Assembly (NCBI RefSeq): GCF_025698545.1
Contig: NC_068572.1
Coordinates: 4,464,001-4,528,000 of the forward strand
Length of the DNA stretch: 64,000 nt
Reading direction: 5' to 3'
Source: Gossypium raimondii
Lineage: Eukaryota; Streptophyta; Magnoliopsida; Malvales; Malvaceae
A model generated the notes under the pieces. That model saw only the letters and a program-made list of their open reading frames with translations. It was not told where the DNA came from and made no database searches. Positions 23,624 through 35,404 of this stretch are shown here, piece by piece (the stretch's first letter is position 1; each line of letters starts with the position of its first letter). A program made the translations under genes and the position numbers.

Positions 23624-24508
23624 TATGTAGATAAGAAGTTAGTAAATTTTCCTCATCATTTGACATCCATCACCCTTTTGTGCCACTGTTAAGAAATTAA
23701 AAGTTAAAATGTTGAAGCATTTATTATTAACCAAAATTGGAAAAAGTAAATTAGCTATATATGTAGATGTCAACTAGTAATAATTTTTGCAAGTCATGAA
23801 TGTCTGCAACAATGTGCATAATCTATTTGAAGGATGAACAAAAACAATAATCATTAAGAAAATTGACAAATCAAAACAAATTACAGATATGCATCAATTT
23901 TATTAGCAGCCAAAAATGAACAGAAAAAACATTTACATGAGTAGGAATATGCAGGCGGTGTGCTATATAAATTTACCATTAAAATAATATTACAGCTACC
24001 GAAACCCCATAACTCTCTTAAGGCAGCAAGTTGCAATAATTTAGAATAGAGAGTTGCAGGCTTGGTCAGAGCTGAATATATATATATATATGAAATTAAG
24101 GAGATGAAGTACCATATGTATGTCTGAATACAAAGAAGCTGCTGCATGCCACTGAATGGTTCAAAACAAAGGAACACTTCAACCTCAAGCTATGCTTTCA
24201 AGCTTACAGCTAAAAACTACACACGTTTTTGGTTCCCACAAGTAATCACCACCAACTCCACCTATGGCTATATATAAATACTCCACCCAACATCTCCACT
24301 CTCATAACCTTTCAATTCCAACTGCACAAACCACCATATTCCGATCCTCAGCCCTTTGCATTTAATTTATAAGTTTTTCTTCTGCTATATTATATCAGGC
24401 ACAATGACTTTGTTGTGCTCGAAATTTCACATTATTGCCTTGCTCTCCTTCATGCTTGGCTGCTCAATTGTGGCTTCTGCATCTTTGAAGGTGGGCTTCT
24501 ATACACAA
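23624..24508. repeat. Arm 1 of a near-perfect inverted repeat
   Basis: The reverse complement of 26740-27634. I noticed only one or two mismatches in about 880 bp, and even the internal (AT)8 run has the same length in both arms. This arm contains the promoter and first 35 codons of peroxidase copy 2. Confidence 0.9.
24269..24280 (+). promoter_or_regulatory. TATA box of peroxidase copy 2
   Basis: tatatataaata, 124-135 bp upstream of the ATG at 24404. The same element is at 29772-29783 before copy 3. Confidence 0.65.
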
Positions 24509-25494
24509 ACTTGTCCATCTGCAGAGACCATTGTGAGAAAAGCTGTAAACAAAGCGGTGTCACTTAATCCTGGCATAGCTGCTGGTCTCATCCGAATGTA
24601 TTTCCATGACTGCTTCGTCAGGGTATGTATACGCTCATTTGCTTAATAATTGATAGATTGACTCATCATGTTTCCTCCTCTAACTCTACTTTTTGCATGC
24701 AAATTCAGGGTTGTGATGCTTCCGTCCTTCTAAGGTCCGTGCCTGGAAACCCCCCAGCAGAGATGGACCACCCTGCTAATAACCCAAGTTTGCGAGGCTT
24801 CGAGGTGATTGATGAGGCCAAGGCCCAAATCGAGGCACAATGTCCAGGAACCGTGTCTTGTGCAGACATAATCGCATTCGCTGCCCGTGACAGCACCTAC
24901 AAAGCTGGAGGGATTTATTACGCCATTCCCGCCGGCCGCCGGGATGGCCGGGTCTCCATTATCGACGAAGTAACACAAAACCTGCCTCCGCCATCCTTCA
25001 ACGCACAACAAATTGCTCAACTTTTCGCAAGGAAAGGAATGTCAGTGGATGAGATGGTGACATTATCGGGGGCACACTCCATTGGTGTCTCGCATTGCTC
25101 TTCCATTTCCAACCGACTCTACTCTTTTAACGCCACTCATGCCCAAGACCCTTCTCTTGATCCCAACTACGCTGCCTTTTTGAAAACCAAGTGCCCACCC
25201 CCAACATCTGCGGCTGGTGCTGGAGGGGATCCAACCACAGTGCCACTTGACAGTGTCACACCCAATCGCCTGGACAACAAGTACTACACTGAACTGAGGC
25301 GTCGTCGTGGTTTGCTCACCTCCGACCAGACATTGATGGACAGTTCCTTGACCTCCGCGTTGGTGCTGAACAATGTGAAGCACGGTGCAGCATGGGCTAA
25401 AAAGTTCGGCAAGGCAATGGTGCATATGGGTTCCCTTGATGTTATCACTGGAGCACAAGGTGAAATCAGGAGAATTTGCAGTGTGCCCAACTGA
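24404..25494 (+). CDS. Class III secretory peroxidase, copy 2
   Basis: Exons 24404-24622 and 24709-25494 with an 86-bp GT-AG intron; 334 residues. The start is the MTLLCSK codon shared by all copies; an in-frame ATG upstream at 24356 lies in the 5' UTR. Signal peptide to about residue 26; distal [26 protein letters not shown]; proximal [12 protein letters not shown]; eight conserved cysteines; N-glycosylation site NATH. Predicted role: apoplastic oxidation of phenolics (lignin or suberin cross-linking) or H2O2 turnover; the actual substrate cannot be read from sequence. It differs from copy 3 at about 11 residues. Its 5' half is present again in inverted form downstream, so a convergent promoter faces its 3' end. 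Confidence 0.96.
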
Positions 25495-25639
25495 TATGTT
25501 ACTTGAAACGACTCCTACTCCTACCTATATTTCTTTCAAAGCCATACTTGCTTATTTAATTTGTTTAATTACCATTCTTTTCATTCATTCATTTTGTTTC
25601 ACTAACAGCTACCTACAACTACAGTTGTTCATTTAAATG

Positions 25640-26390
25640 TAAATCATTATTTTCACATTATATAAATCATTATTTAACTCCTGCCTAGTGAAAAATATTT
25701 ATAACTTATTGGTTTGATGCTTATAAGTGTTATAGCACGTAAATCAATATAATCTCGCTTTGTTCTCATATAAAGTAATGGTTTCAATATTCATTGGAGG
25801 CGTCCAAAAATTTCCCTCAACCAATATGTTTAAAAATAGTAGGCTTTACAAAAGTTTTTCGAAGTCATATACAACGATAAATAAAAGCTTGAGATAGAAA
25901 CTCATTAGTATTAGCAAGAATTGTCTTGATTGCATAACCTAAGATTAATTATTTAAATAAATAATCTTGCAAACCATAGGCCGCGAGTTGATAACACATA
26001 TGTGATTATTTTGTAGATGTATCTGTCAAAATCATATAATATCAAAATCATCCCCATAGTGGATGAATGAGCTCATATTCATTTCAAAATTTCAAGATAT
26101 TAAATCTTAACTTTACTTAATGAGTTTTTAGTAATAAATTTTCATTGCGAGCAAACAATACATGAGAACTCTTTAAATTAAATAATCTTCTGGTTCTTTA
26201 ATGATTTCCATATGAATTCTCAATTAATTTTCGCATCATATATGACCTAGGATAGTCTAATTGGCCATGCCAAGTAGTAAATGTATTTGTATCAGTAAAC
26301 TTTTGATTTAATTTAACATGCATTTCAATTGTACTAATAATGTCGATATAAATTGTGACAAATTTATTTCTTGATCGGCCGCTTGTATCT
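25640..26390 (-). pseudogene. Degenerate copia pre-integrase/integrase fragment
   Basis: On the minus strand from about 26345 down to 25770, frame-shifted translation gives TNTFTTWHGQL (pre-integrase His motif region), SYMMRKLIENSYG, then HPLWG and a TDTSTK..HM segment typical of the start of the copia integrase core (usually I/D...STR/K..H), then a decayed tail. Many stops occur. Neither LTR is nearby. 25640-25760 is 3' flank of the peroxidase gene. Confidence 0.65.
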
Positions 26391-26739
26391 GGACTCTATA
26401 AACTCAGCCTTGACCTTCTTCCAACCTCATTATTTCTTCCATTACTAGCCTTTCGTCCCCCCGAATACTAAACCTAATTTTTTTCCGATTTCCCACACCT
26501 CATTTGCTTCTCTAAGGATTACTTGTTTTCTATTGCTAATGTCTGAGTCTGACAATGAAGCATTCACCACCACCTCATCTCTGGCCTCCGATTTGTTTCC
26601 CCTCTATTTTTTTCAAAGCCATATCCCTCTTTCTCTTTTCATTTAACGACAGGATCTCGTCCTGAATTTCAAACATTGACTGCACCTTCCTCCCCTTTGA
26701 GCCCTTTATTTTTCGTTTCAGCAGGTTTCTTTTAATCTC
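26391..26739 (-). pseudogene. LINE-like fragment
   Basis: The minus strand encodes a Lys/Arg-rich stretch and then SLSDSDISNRKQVILREAN followed by WEIGKKLGLVF and a stop. This resembles the segment that precedes the endonuclease start in cotton-type non-LTR elements, by recollection. It abuts the truncated peroxidase copy at 26740 without target duplication or poly(A). Confidence 0.4.
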
Positions 26740-26843
26740 TGTGTATAGAAGCCCACCTTCAAAGATGCAGAAGCCACAATTGAGCAGCCAAGCATGAAGG
26801 AGAGCAAGGCAATAATGTGAAATTTCGAGCACAACAAAGTCAT
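26718..26843 (-). pseudogene. Truncated peroxidase copy, chimeric 41-codon frame
   Basis: ATG at 26843. The first 35 codons are those of peroxidase copy 2 (signal peptide plus SLKVGFYTQ). At 26740 the sequence switches to the LINE-like fragment and the frame ends six codons later (RLKETC, stop 26720-26718). It has a complete promoter copy (26844 onward, TATA region near 26970-26981). It could yield a tiny secreted peptide of about 15 residues after signal cleavage, but is more likely a pseudogene. Confidence 0.75.
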
Positions 26844-27634
26844 TGTGCCTGATATAATATAGCAGAAGAAAAACTTATAAATTAAATGCAAAGGGCTGAG
26901 GATCGGAATATGGTGGTTTGTGCAGTTGGAATTGAAAGGTTATGAGAGTGGAGATGTTGGGTGGAGTATTTATATATAGCCATAGGTGGAGTTGGTGGTG
27001 ATTACTTGTGGGAACCAAAAACGTGTGTAGTTTTTAGCTGTAAGCTTGAAAGCATAGCTTGAGGTTGAAGTGTTCCTTTGTTTTGAACCATTCAGTGGCA
27101 TGCAGCAGCTTCTTTGTATTCAGACATACATATGGTACTTCATCTCCTTAATTTCATATATATATATATATTCAGCTCTGACCAAGCCTGCAACTCTCTA
27201 TTCTAAATTATTGCAACTTGCTGCCTTAAGAGAGTTATGGGGTTTCGGTAGCTGTAATATTATTTTAATGGTAAATTTATATAGCACACCGCCTGCATAT
27301 TCCTACTCATGTAAATGTTTTTTCTGTTCATTTTTGGCTGCTAATAAAATTGATGCATATCTGTAATTTGTTTTGATTTGTCAATTTTCTTAATGATTAT
27401 TGTTTTTGTTCATCCTTCAAATAGATTATGCACATTGTTGCAGACATTCATGACTTGCAAAAATTATTACTAGTTGACATCTACATATATAGCTAATTTA
27501 CTTTTTCCAATTTTGGTTAATAATAAACGCTTCAACATTTTAACTTTTAGTTTCTTAACAGTGGCACAAAAGGGTGATGGATGTCAAATGATGAGGAAAA
27601 TTTACTACTCCTTATGGACCTTATCTACGTAATA
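26740..27634. repeat. Arm 2 of the near-perfect inverted repeat
   Basis: The reverse complement of 23624-24508. It carries the peroxidase promoter pointing left, towards the 3' end of copy 2. Both arms contain the same 98-codon open frame (27070-27366 plus; 23881-24177 minus), which is antisense to the promoter and not a gene. Confidence 0.9.
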
Positions 27635-27689
27635 ATTTTTCTCCATATCAATCAAAAAAAGTTAACGACATTATAGTGGTTGAGTAAGA

Positions 27690-27935
27690 AAATTCTTTTT
27701 GAGCCGAAATTAAATTGTATATTCTTACAATAGTAAAAATATAATTTTATTATTTTAATATTTTATATCTTTATATTTTTAAAAGATTAAATCTTTTTTT
27801 TATCATTTGGGGGCCAAAGTATAAATTTACCATTACTAATTTAAAATTTTATAAATTATAAAGGGCCGAAATAATTTTTTTTTTATTTTAAACGAGTCAG
27901 GCCCCTACCAGCCCCCTAGCTGCGCCACTGAATAG
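27690..27935 (+). repeat. Dispersed AT-rich repeat, second copy
   Basis: Same family as 5505-5760, ending caggcccctaccagcccc and ctagctgcgccactga. Confidence 0.55.
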
Positions 27936-29142
27936 ATATTATTTTAATAGTCAGGTAAAAAACTTTAGGTATCAAAATCGATTTTAAAAGTACATATATC
28001 ACATTAAAGATTAGCTAAAGTTTAGAGCTATTCTTGCTATTGTTCCATCACAAAAAATACCAAATCAAAAAAGTGAACAAAAGAATGGAGCAATTTCAAG
28101 GTCTATTAAAATACTATATCAATTGTGGCTCATCTACTTCTATGTTGGGGACTTAATATCTCTCTATTTTAATTTGACCGTTTTGTCATTTTACTTTTAA
28201 ATATTAAAATTGCAGTACTTATCAAATAATAGTTGTATAATATTGTGTCAACTTGTTATTTTTATATATTACTCGTAAAAATTTTAATGGATTTAATTGA
28301 AATCGTTTGCATAATACTAAACTTTTGAAATCTGAAAGTATATGAACTAAAAATGATCCAATTGAAGAATATTGGCTAAACCTACAATTTTATGCATAAT
28401 ACAACGTTATGCTATTTTCAAGCTTATTCCCTTAGTAAGGATTAATTGTCGAGTTGTTTCTACTTATAATTTACATACGAAAGGGCTAGTGGTCTGAAGC
28501 TATTCCTCAATCACTATAATGGACTTATTAATTGGAGAGAAAAATCTATTGTATAGGATCAGTTCGAAGCTAGAGTCAAAATCATGCCTGAAGCCAAGCA
28601 TCGTTTTATTGGTTTATTCGAATTTAATTTTGATTTGTTACTTTTATTGTGTTTTTTATATATTTTTTTTGTTTTCGGTTATTTATTTAATTATAGATTT
28701 AATCTTTTTTTTCTTTTGTTTGGTGCAAGTTGGCACAAGTTGTGGACATAAAAACTGACTATGATATAATCTTGATTGTAACGAATTATAGATTCAGATA
28801 GTTAAGTAAATTATTGCGGGATCGATACTACTCTTTATACTACTAATTTACATATTGTTTAGATAAAAAAATTTATTTTCGACGAATTTAGCACGGTTAA
28901 ACTCGAAAAAAAACAAAGTTAAAACTAACAAATTCTATATCAGTTCAGACACATCTACTTGCCAATACAGCATATCTTCCCGTCACTCATCGCCATCACA
29001 ATATTTAGGCATCCCACTTGGTGCCATGGAGAAGCACATTGATGGCGCTGACATTGTAATACCCATTTTGACATTGGAATAAAATATGTTTCATTGACAG
29101 AGAAAAAACAATTTCTATACCATAGGCTTCATTTTCAATTAG

Positions 29143-29176
<34 letters not shown>

Positions 29177-29423
29177 AAGCGGTAATAATTTTTGCAAGTC
29201 ATGGATGTCTGCAACGATGTGCATAATCTTATATAAAATTTGAATATCTTTTTATACGAAAGTTGAAGTTAAATTTTCATTTATCTGATAGATTTGAAGG
29301 ATGAATAAAATAATAATCACACAAAGAAAGGATGAATAAAATATGCATCAATTTTAGTAGCACCAAAAATAAAAAGAGAAAAAGAAACCATCCATATGAG
29401 TAGGAGAATAGTGGAATATGCAG
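27936..29423. other. Intergenic, AT-rich
   Basis: No gene recognised; the 79-codon frame at 28519-28758 is hydrophobic low-complexity sequence. An (AT)n run lies at 29146-29173. From about 29174 the sequence begins to match the far-upstream part of the peroxidase promoter copies (ttgcaagtcatg-atgtctgcaac, also at 23790-23810). Confidence 0.5.
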
Positions 29424-29932
29424 GCGGTGTTCTATATGAATTTACCATTATAATATTATTACTGCAGCTCTATTACAGTTTGAGAAAACCCATAACTCTC
29501 GTTGCAATAATTTAGAATAGAGAGTTGAAAGGCTTGGTCAGAGCTGAATATATATATATATATATATATATGATATTAAGGAGATGAAGTAATATATGTA
29601 TGTCTGAATCTGAAGTTTTCTTCCTCTTCACTCACAAAGAAGCTGCTGCATGCCTCTGAATGGTTCAAAACAAAGGAACACTTCAACCTCAAGCTATGCT
29701 TTCAAGCTTACAGCTAACACTAAACACGTTCTTGGTTCCAACAAGTAATCACCACCAACTCCACCTATGGCTATATATAAATACTCCATCCAACATCTCC
29801 ACTCTCATAACCTTCCAATCCCAACTGCACAAACCACCATATTCTGATCCTCAGCCCTTTCCATTCTACTTTTAATTTGCTTTCATTTAATTTATAAGTT
29901 TTTCTTCTGTTGTATTATATATATCAGGTACA
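29424..29932 (+). promoter_or_regulatory. Promoter and 5' UTR of peroxidase copy 3
   Basis: Homologous to the promoters of the other copies. TATA box at 29772-29783. The (AT)n run at 29548-29571 is longer than that of copy 2, and an agttttcttcctcttcactc insert relative to copy 2 is shared with the orphan promoter at 15508-16027. Confidence 0.75.
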
Positions 29933-31018
29933 ATGACACTGTTGTGCTCGAAATTTCACTTTATTGCCTTGCTCTCCTTCATGCTTGGCTGCTCAATCGT
30001 GGCTTCTGCATCTTTGAAGGTGGGCTTCTATACACAAACTTGTCCATCCGCAGAGACCATTGTGAGAAAAGCTGTAAACAAAGCGGTGTCACTTAATCCT
30101 GGCATAGCTGCTGGCCTCATCCGAATGTATTTCCATGACTGCTTCGTCAGGGTATGTATACGCTCATTTGCTTAATAATTGATAGATTGACTCATTTCCT
30201 CCTCTAACTCTACTCTTTGCATGCAAATTCAGGGTTGTGATGCTTCCGTCCTTCTAAGGTCCGTGCCCGGAGAACCCCCAGCAGAGATGGACCACCCTGC
30301 TAATAACCCAAGTTTGCGAGGCTTCGAGGTGATTGATGAGGCCAAAGCCCAAATCGAGGCACAATGTCCAGGAACCGTGTCTTGTGCGGACATAATCGCA
30401 TTCGCTGCCCGTGACAGCACCTACAAAGCTGGAGGGATTTATTACGCCATTCCCGCCGGCCGCCGGGATGGCCGGGTCTCTATTATCGACGAAGTAACAC
30501 AAAACCTGCCTCCGCCATCCTTCAGCGCACAACAAATTGCTCAACTTTTCGCAAGGAAAGGAATGTCAGTGGATGAGATGGTGACATTATCGGGGGCACA
30601 CTCCATTGGTGTCTCGCATTGCTCTTCCATTTCCAACCGACTCTACTCTTTTAACGCCACTCATGCCCAAGACCCTTCTCTTGATCCTAACTACGCTGCC
30701 TTTTTGAAAACCAAGTGCCTACCCCCAACATCTGCGGCTGGTGCTGGAGGGGATCCAACCACAGTGCCACTTGACAGTGTCACACCCAACCGCCTGGACA
30801 ACAAGTACTACTCTGAACTGAGGCGTCGTCGTGGTTTGCTCACCTCCGACCAGACATTGATGGACAGTTCCTTGACCTCCGCCTTGGTGTTGAACAATGT
30901 GAGGCAGGGTGCTGCGTGGGCTAAAAAGTTCGGCAAGTCAATGGTGCGTATGGGTTCCCTTGATGTTCTCACTGGTGCACAAGGTGAAATCAGGAGAATT
31001 TGCAGTGCGCCCAACTGA
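29933..31018 (+). CDS. Class III secretory peroxidase, copy 3
   Basis: Exons 29933-30151 and 30233-31018; the 81-bp GT-AG intron is 5 bp shorter than in copies 1 and 2. The product has 334 residues, with signal peptide, distal [13 protein letters not shown], proximal LSGAHSIG and eight conserved cysteines all intact. It differs from copy 2 at about 11 positions (for example SFS for SFN, KCLPP for KCPPP, SAPN for SVPN at the end). The 3' flank resembles that of copy 2 for about 150 bp, so the duplication unit covered promoter, gene and 3' UTR. Same predicted function as copy 2. Confidence 0.96.
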
Positions 31019-31159
31019 TATGTTACTTGAAACGACTCCTACTCCCACCTATATATCTTTCAAAGCCATACTTGCTTATTTAATTTGTTTAATTACCATT
31101 CTTTTCATTCATTCATTTTGTTTCACCAACAACTCCTTACAACTACAGTTGTTGATTTA

Positions 31160-32060
31160 AATGTAAATTATACTGCATTTGAATCCTTATTTATTTTTTA
31201 TTTCACCAAAACTAAGAGTATTGTGTGGTGAAGTGCAACACAATTTGCAACTAGATAAAAGTACTATTTATTTTATTAATTTTTAATTAATAAAAGATTG
31301 AATTAAAAACTATTTCAAAGGAGCTTAAGTAAATACCATACTTGAAGTGATTAAAGTAAGAAAAGCCGCTTTTATTTTAGAGTTTTATCGAGATCATACC
31401 AACTCAATTATACAAATTAAATATAACATATATTGGAGACTTAGTTATTGTATTTAATAGACTATTACTTAGAAGAACTTATTTGAGTGTATATTATTTA
31501 AACCAAGTGAACTAGAAATGTTAATTTTTTATTAGTCATTGTATTATGGTAAGTTGCAAAGTTAGTCTATGTACTTTAATTTTATTATTTTAGCATCCAT
31601 ACTTTTTGAATTTCAATTCTAAACAAAACTATAACTGTTAAATTATATTATTTTAAAATATTGTGCAAAGAAACATATTATTATATGTGTAATGATATGT
31701 TAATTTGCCATTCACGTAATACTCACAAAAAGTCACATCATTTTAATTAATGGATTTAAGGATTGTCATTTGATTCAAAGCTAAAATTTCAAAATTCAAA
31801 AGTTTAAAATTAAAAGTAATTAAATTGAAGAATAAGAATCAAATCCATAACTTATACACGTACATGATTAATAGCAGAATTTGATCTAATGGTTTTAAAT
31901 GCTGCCCTTTTAAGTCAATACTGAAATTTCAAAATTCAAAATTCAAAAAAAGAAAGAACTAAATTTTACTAAATTAGATTATAGAGATTAAATTCACAAC
32001 TTATTCGTAGTACAGGGACTAATAATACAATTTGACCGAAATGAATATGTGCATTATATT
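31160..32060. repeat. AT-rich flank with dispersed repeat
   Basis: 31530-32040 matches 57545-57890 in the HIPP intron (gtctatgtact, acatattattatatgt, tcattttaattaat, attcaaa words, ending at a gggact-like segment). A non-autonomous repeat; no gene. Confidence 0.45.
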
Positions 32061-32068
32061 TGTGACAC

Positions 32069-32076
32069 TATAAAAA
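32069..32076 (+). promoter_or_regulatory. TATA box of the ubiquitin-eS31 gene
   Basis: tataaaaa, about 100 bp upstream of the ATG. It is followed by a pyrimidine-rich run (ctctttctctc, 32081-32091) and gccctagcc, features often seen at plant ribosomal-protein gene starts. Confidence 0.7.
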
Positions 32077-32160
32077 CCACTCTTTCTCTCATAAAGAAGC
32101 CCTAGCCGACACCTTCAATAACCCATTTTCCTCTGCTTCTTCAGCTGAGGCAAACCGTAG

Positions 32161-32640
<480 letters not shown>

Positions 32641-33530
32641 GTTTCCACCTTTAGCTTGTCGATCTTTTGTTAGTATGAGAGACGGGATTTTAATTTCCAA
32701 TTATCGTTCGACTCTTTAATTTTTTAATGTTACGATACTTGGGATATGATCATCAATTTTAGCTTTTCTGAATCTAAGTAAGGGCATTTTACAGATTATT
32801 GTTTGGTTGATGATTGTTGATTTGTTGATCTTCCTTTGCTCATGTTATGTTGTTCTGTGTTCAATTCCAATTCCCAATCTTTAGAAAATTTAAACCCAGC
32901 ATTGGATTAGACCTGTGTCTTCATGTTGGGTTTTTAAGTTGTAGGTCAATGAAGATGCTTCTGATTGCATAATGGTTGGATTAATAATATGGTATGTAAA
33001 GCATATATGAGTTTTCAGGGTAAAACCCAGTCATGAATATTTCAACTTCCGGGACTCGTGCTTGTTGAATGTCAATGGGTGGAATAATTTGATAAAAGCG
33101 GGTTATGGGAATTGTTAACATGCATGAACATGCATGGTCTGCAATCTTTGGTGTTTCTATGAAATTGTTATGTGAGTAGAAAAAAATATAAGTTTCAGAG
33201 TACTTCAACCCGTGCTCGTCTGTTTATGATGAGGAAAGATGATGCAGGAGCATGTAAAAATCAAAACTTGAGACCTTTATTGACGATAATATGTACATAC
33301 AATCTCACGAATGAACAAGGGCAACCACCCTGGATTTTAAGGAAAAAAAGAATCCATAAATGATAGCATCTCTACACCACCATCCTCTGTGTACATCTGC
33401 CCATAATCCACCACAAAAACATCCCCTGCAAAACTTCTAGCTGCTTTTTTTTTGTAGCTCTAACTGAAGCAGCCGAAAACAGTAATGATAATAATATAAA
33501 CCCTATTGAACTTTCAAATCCTATTTACAT
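32641..33530. other. 3' UTRs and spacer between convergent genes
   Basis: Holds the 3' end of the ubiquitin-eS31 gene and, on the other strand, that of the PP2C gene. No open frame of interest. The genes are convergent with about 890 bp between stop codons. Confidence 0.6.
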
Positions 33531-34970
33531 TCACCACTTGGCATTGGCATCCAATAAACTCCTTAAGCTACACAGGGCTTCTGCTGATAAGCTGCAACAC
33601 CTCAATCTTCTTGGCCTAGGAGATGGTTGTTCCAGGTGATCAGGTGAAGAAAAGCATACGACGATCACGGTGAGATTATCAAATGTGTTGCAACGTAAGG
33701 CCTCCATCACGAGGTCTCTAGCGCATTGTTCGGGATCATCGTGCCGCCGTAATCCTTTTCGAACTATGCTAACTGCATGCTGACTCGACATAACATCCCA
33801 AATCCCATCACACCCGATGATGAGGAATTCATCGTCCTCTGTTAGAACCACCTGTCGAAACTCTGGCTCTGCAATGAGAGGCGACGAAGAACCCTTGGGG
33901 AACTTCATGTCCCAATCCCCCAAGGCTCTGGAAACCGATAGAACGCCATTGAGATACCCATCATCTATAAAGCCACCCAGATCTTCTACTCTCCTCCGTT
34001 CTGATGGATATATAGGTCTGTGATCTTCAGACATATCAACTGCCTCCCCTTTTCGGCATAGCACTGCTCGGCAATCACCAGCATTAGCAACCATTAGATG
34101 CCTTCCAAATATCATAGCAACAAGAGCTGTAGTGCCCGAAGAGCTATTCACAGTACAATCATCAGCAAGAGCAAGATCAGCAAGAAGAAACGATTTACTA
34201 AGGGAATTCTCAACCCCTTCCATGAAAACATCATCAACTTCACAAGTCCGAGGAAAATCGACATCTTCGAAAAAGAATCTAAGAGCATGTTTCCTTACAT
34301 AAGCAGCTGCTTCAGGACCTCCATGACCATCAAACACCTGGAAAAAAACCCTAAATTAATTTACAAAATCACATCAAATTCAAGCAGGCAGTAGCAGCAA
34401 AACACAAAGCCAAGATTGCAATTATTACCCCATAAAAAGCACTAGGCTTAGGGAACTTGAAAAGGGGACCCAAATGCGAAGATAGATCATCAATTCTAAT
34501 ATGTTCATCTTCCATGTATCTCCTAGGTCCAATATCAGCAAAACTACCTGAACGAATGTCCGGAACAAATTGCACCACCGTAGTAGTTCCAATACTCGGA
34601 TCTGTGATTTTTTCCACAGATTTCACATCCTGAAATACCAATCACTCTTAAAATTAAAATCATATGCTCTCTAATTTAAATCTCAACCATACCAAATCCT
34701 ACTCATCAAACACACAAATCTAATGTTCAAAATTCAGGATCTGTACAAACATTAAAAAAACGAGGGGGGGGGGATGGAAAGAGAGAGACTAACCAGTTGA
34801 GGTGTGGGTAGATCGGCGGGAAGGCCAACTTTTCCGAGCTTGGGTGAAGAAACCGGCGACGAAACCGCAACAATTTCATCAATCTCCTCGATGTTACTTC
34901 CTTTACCGAAATATGGAACATCTAACACCGGCACCCTTTGTTGACAAACAACCTCAGCTTCCGCTACCAT
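33531..34970 (-). CDS. Protein phosphatase 2C, PP2C49-like
   Basis: Three exons on the minus strand: 34970-34794, 34629-34429 and 34337-33531, all with GT-AG introns in phase 0; 394 residues. A Mg/Mn-dependent Ser/Thr phosphatase: motifs [70 protein letters not shown] and the final DNLTVIVV, with the metal-binding Asp residues in place. The start [11 protein letters not shown] is chosen because it resembles, by recollection, the N-terminus of Arabidopsis PP2C49-type proteins; an in-frame ATG at 35054 would add 28 hydrophobic, Cys-rich residues. The substrate cannot be told from sequence. There is no kinase-interaction or membrane domain. Confidence 0.92.
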
Positions 34971-35139
34971 CTTTGTTTTGTTTTTCTTCGGACAATTACC
35001 ATAACCCAAACACACACACAAAACAACCGCCGCAACAAAGCTGCAACTCTTCAAACTCGATTTAGATTTTTTTCTTGTTCTAACGATCTGTAAGTGATTT
35101 TTTTTTTTTAGCGAGAAAGTGAATTAAGTAATGGGGGGT

Positions 35140-35366
35140 TGAATTGGTATATAAAAGGAAGGGGGAGAAAGAGTAACGAACCGGGAATTGGGAAAACGGG
35201 TTAAAAGAAATGGGGGGTTTGGTCAACACGTGTAAGTGGTAATAGCCTTTTGATTTTGTGTGGAATGGATCCGTTGTCACCCACGCACCCAAAAAGTAGC
35301 TTTGCCTTGACGGACACGTGATCCTCCTTTTGGTTTTTTACGTCCACGCGTCACTCCCACATCACA

Positions 35367-35400
<34 letters not shown>
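35140..35400 (-). promoter_or_regulatory. PP2C promoter with two CACGTG boxes
   Basis: Upstream of the PP2C gene: a TATA-like element (complement of tatataaaag at about 35149), CACGTG at 35227-35232 and 35315-35320, an ACGCGT at about 35346, and a (CT)14 run at 35373-35400. CACGTG is the core of G-box/ABRE sites bound by bZIP and bHLH factors, so abscisic-acid or light input is possible but unproven. Confidence 0.6.

Positions 35401-35404
<4 letters not shown>

Noticed and set aside
23881-24177. 98-codon minus-strand frame identical to the plus-strand frame 27070-27366
   Set aside because: It is antisense to the peroxidase promoter and identical only because the inverted-repeat arms are almost identical; no start context or domain supports a gene.
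24356-24403. Upstream in-frame ATG of peroxidase copy 2
   Set aside because: It would put a non-conserved segment before the signal peptide; copies 1 and 3 start at MTLLCSK.
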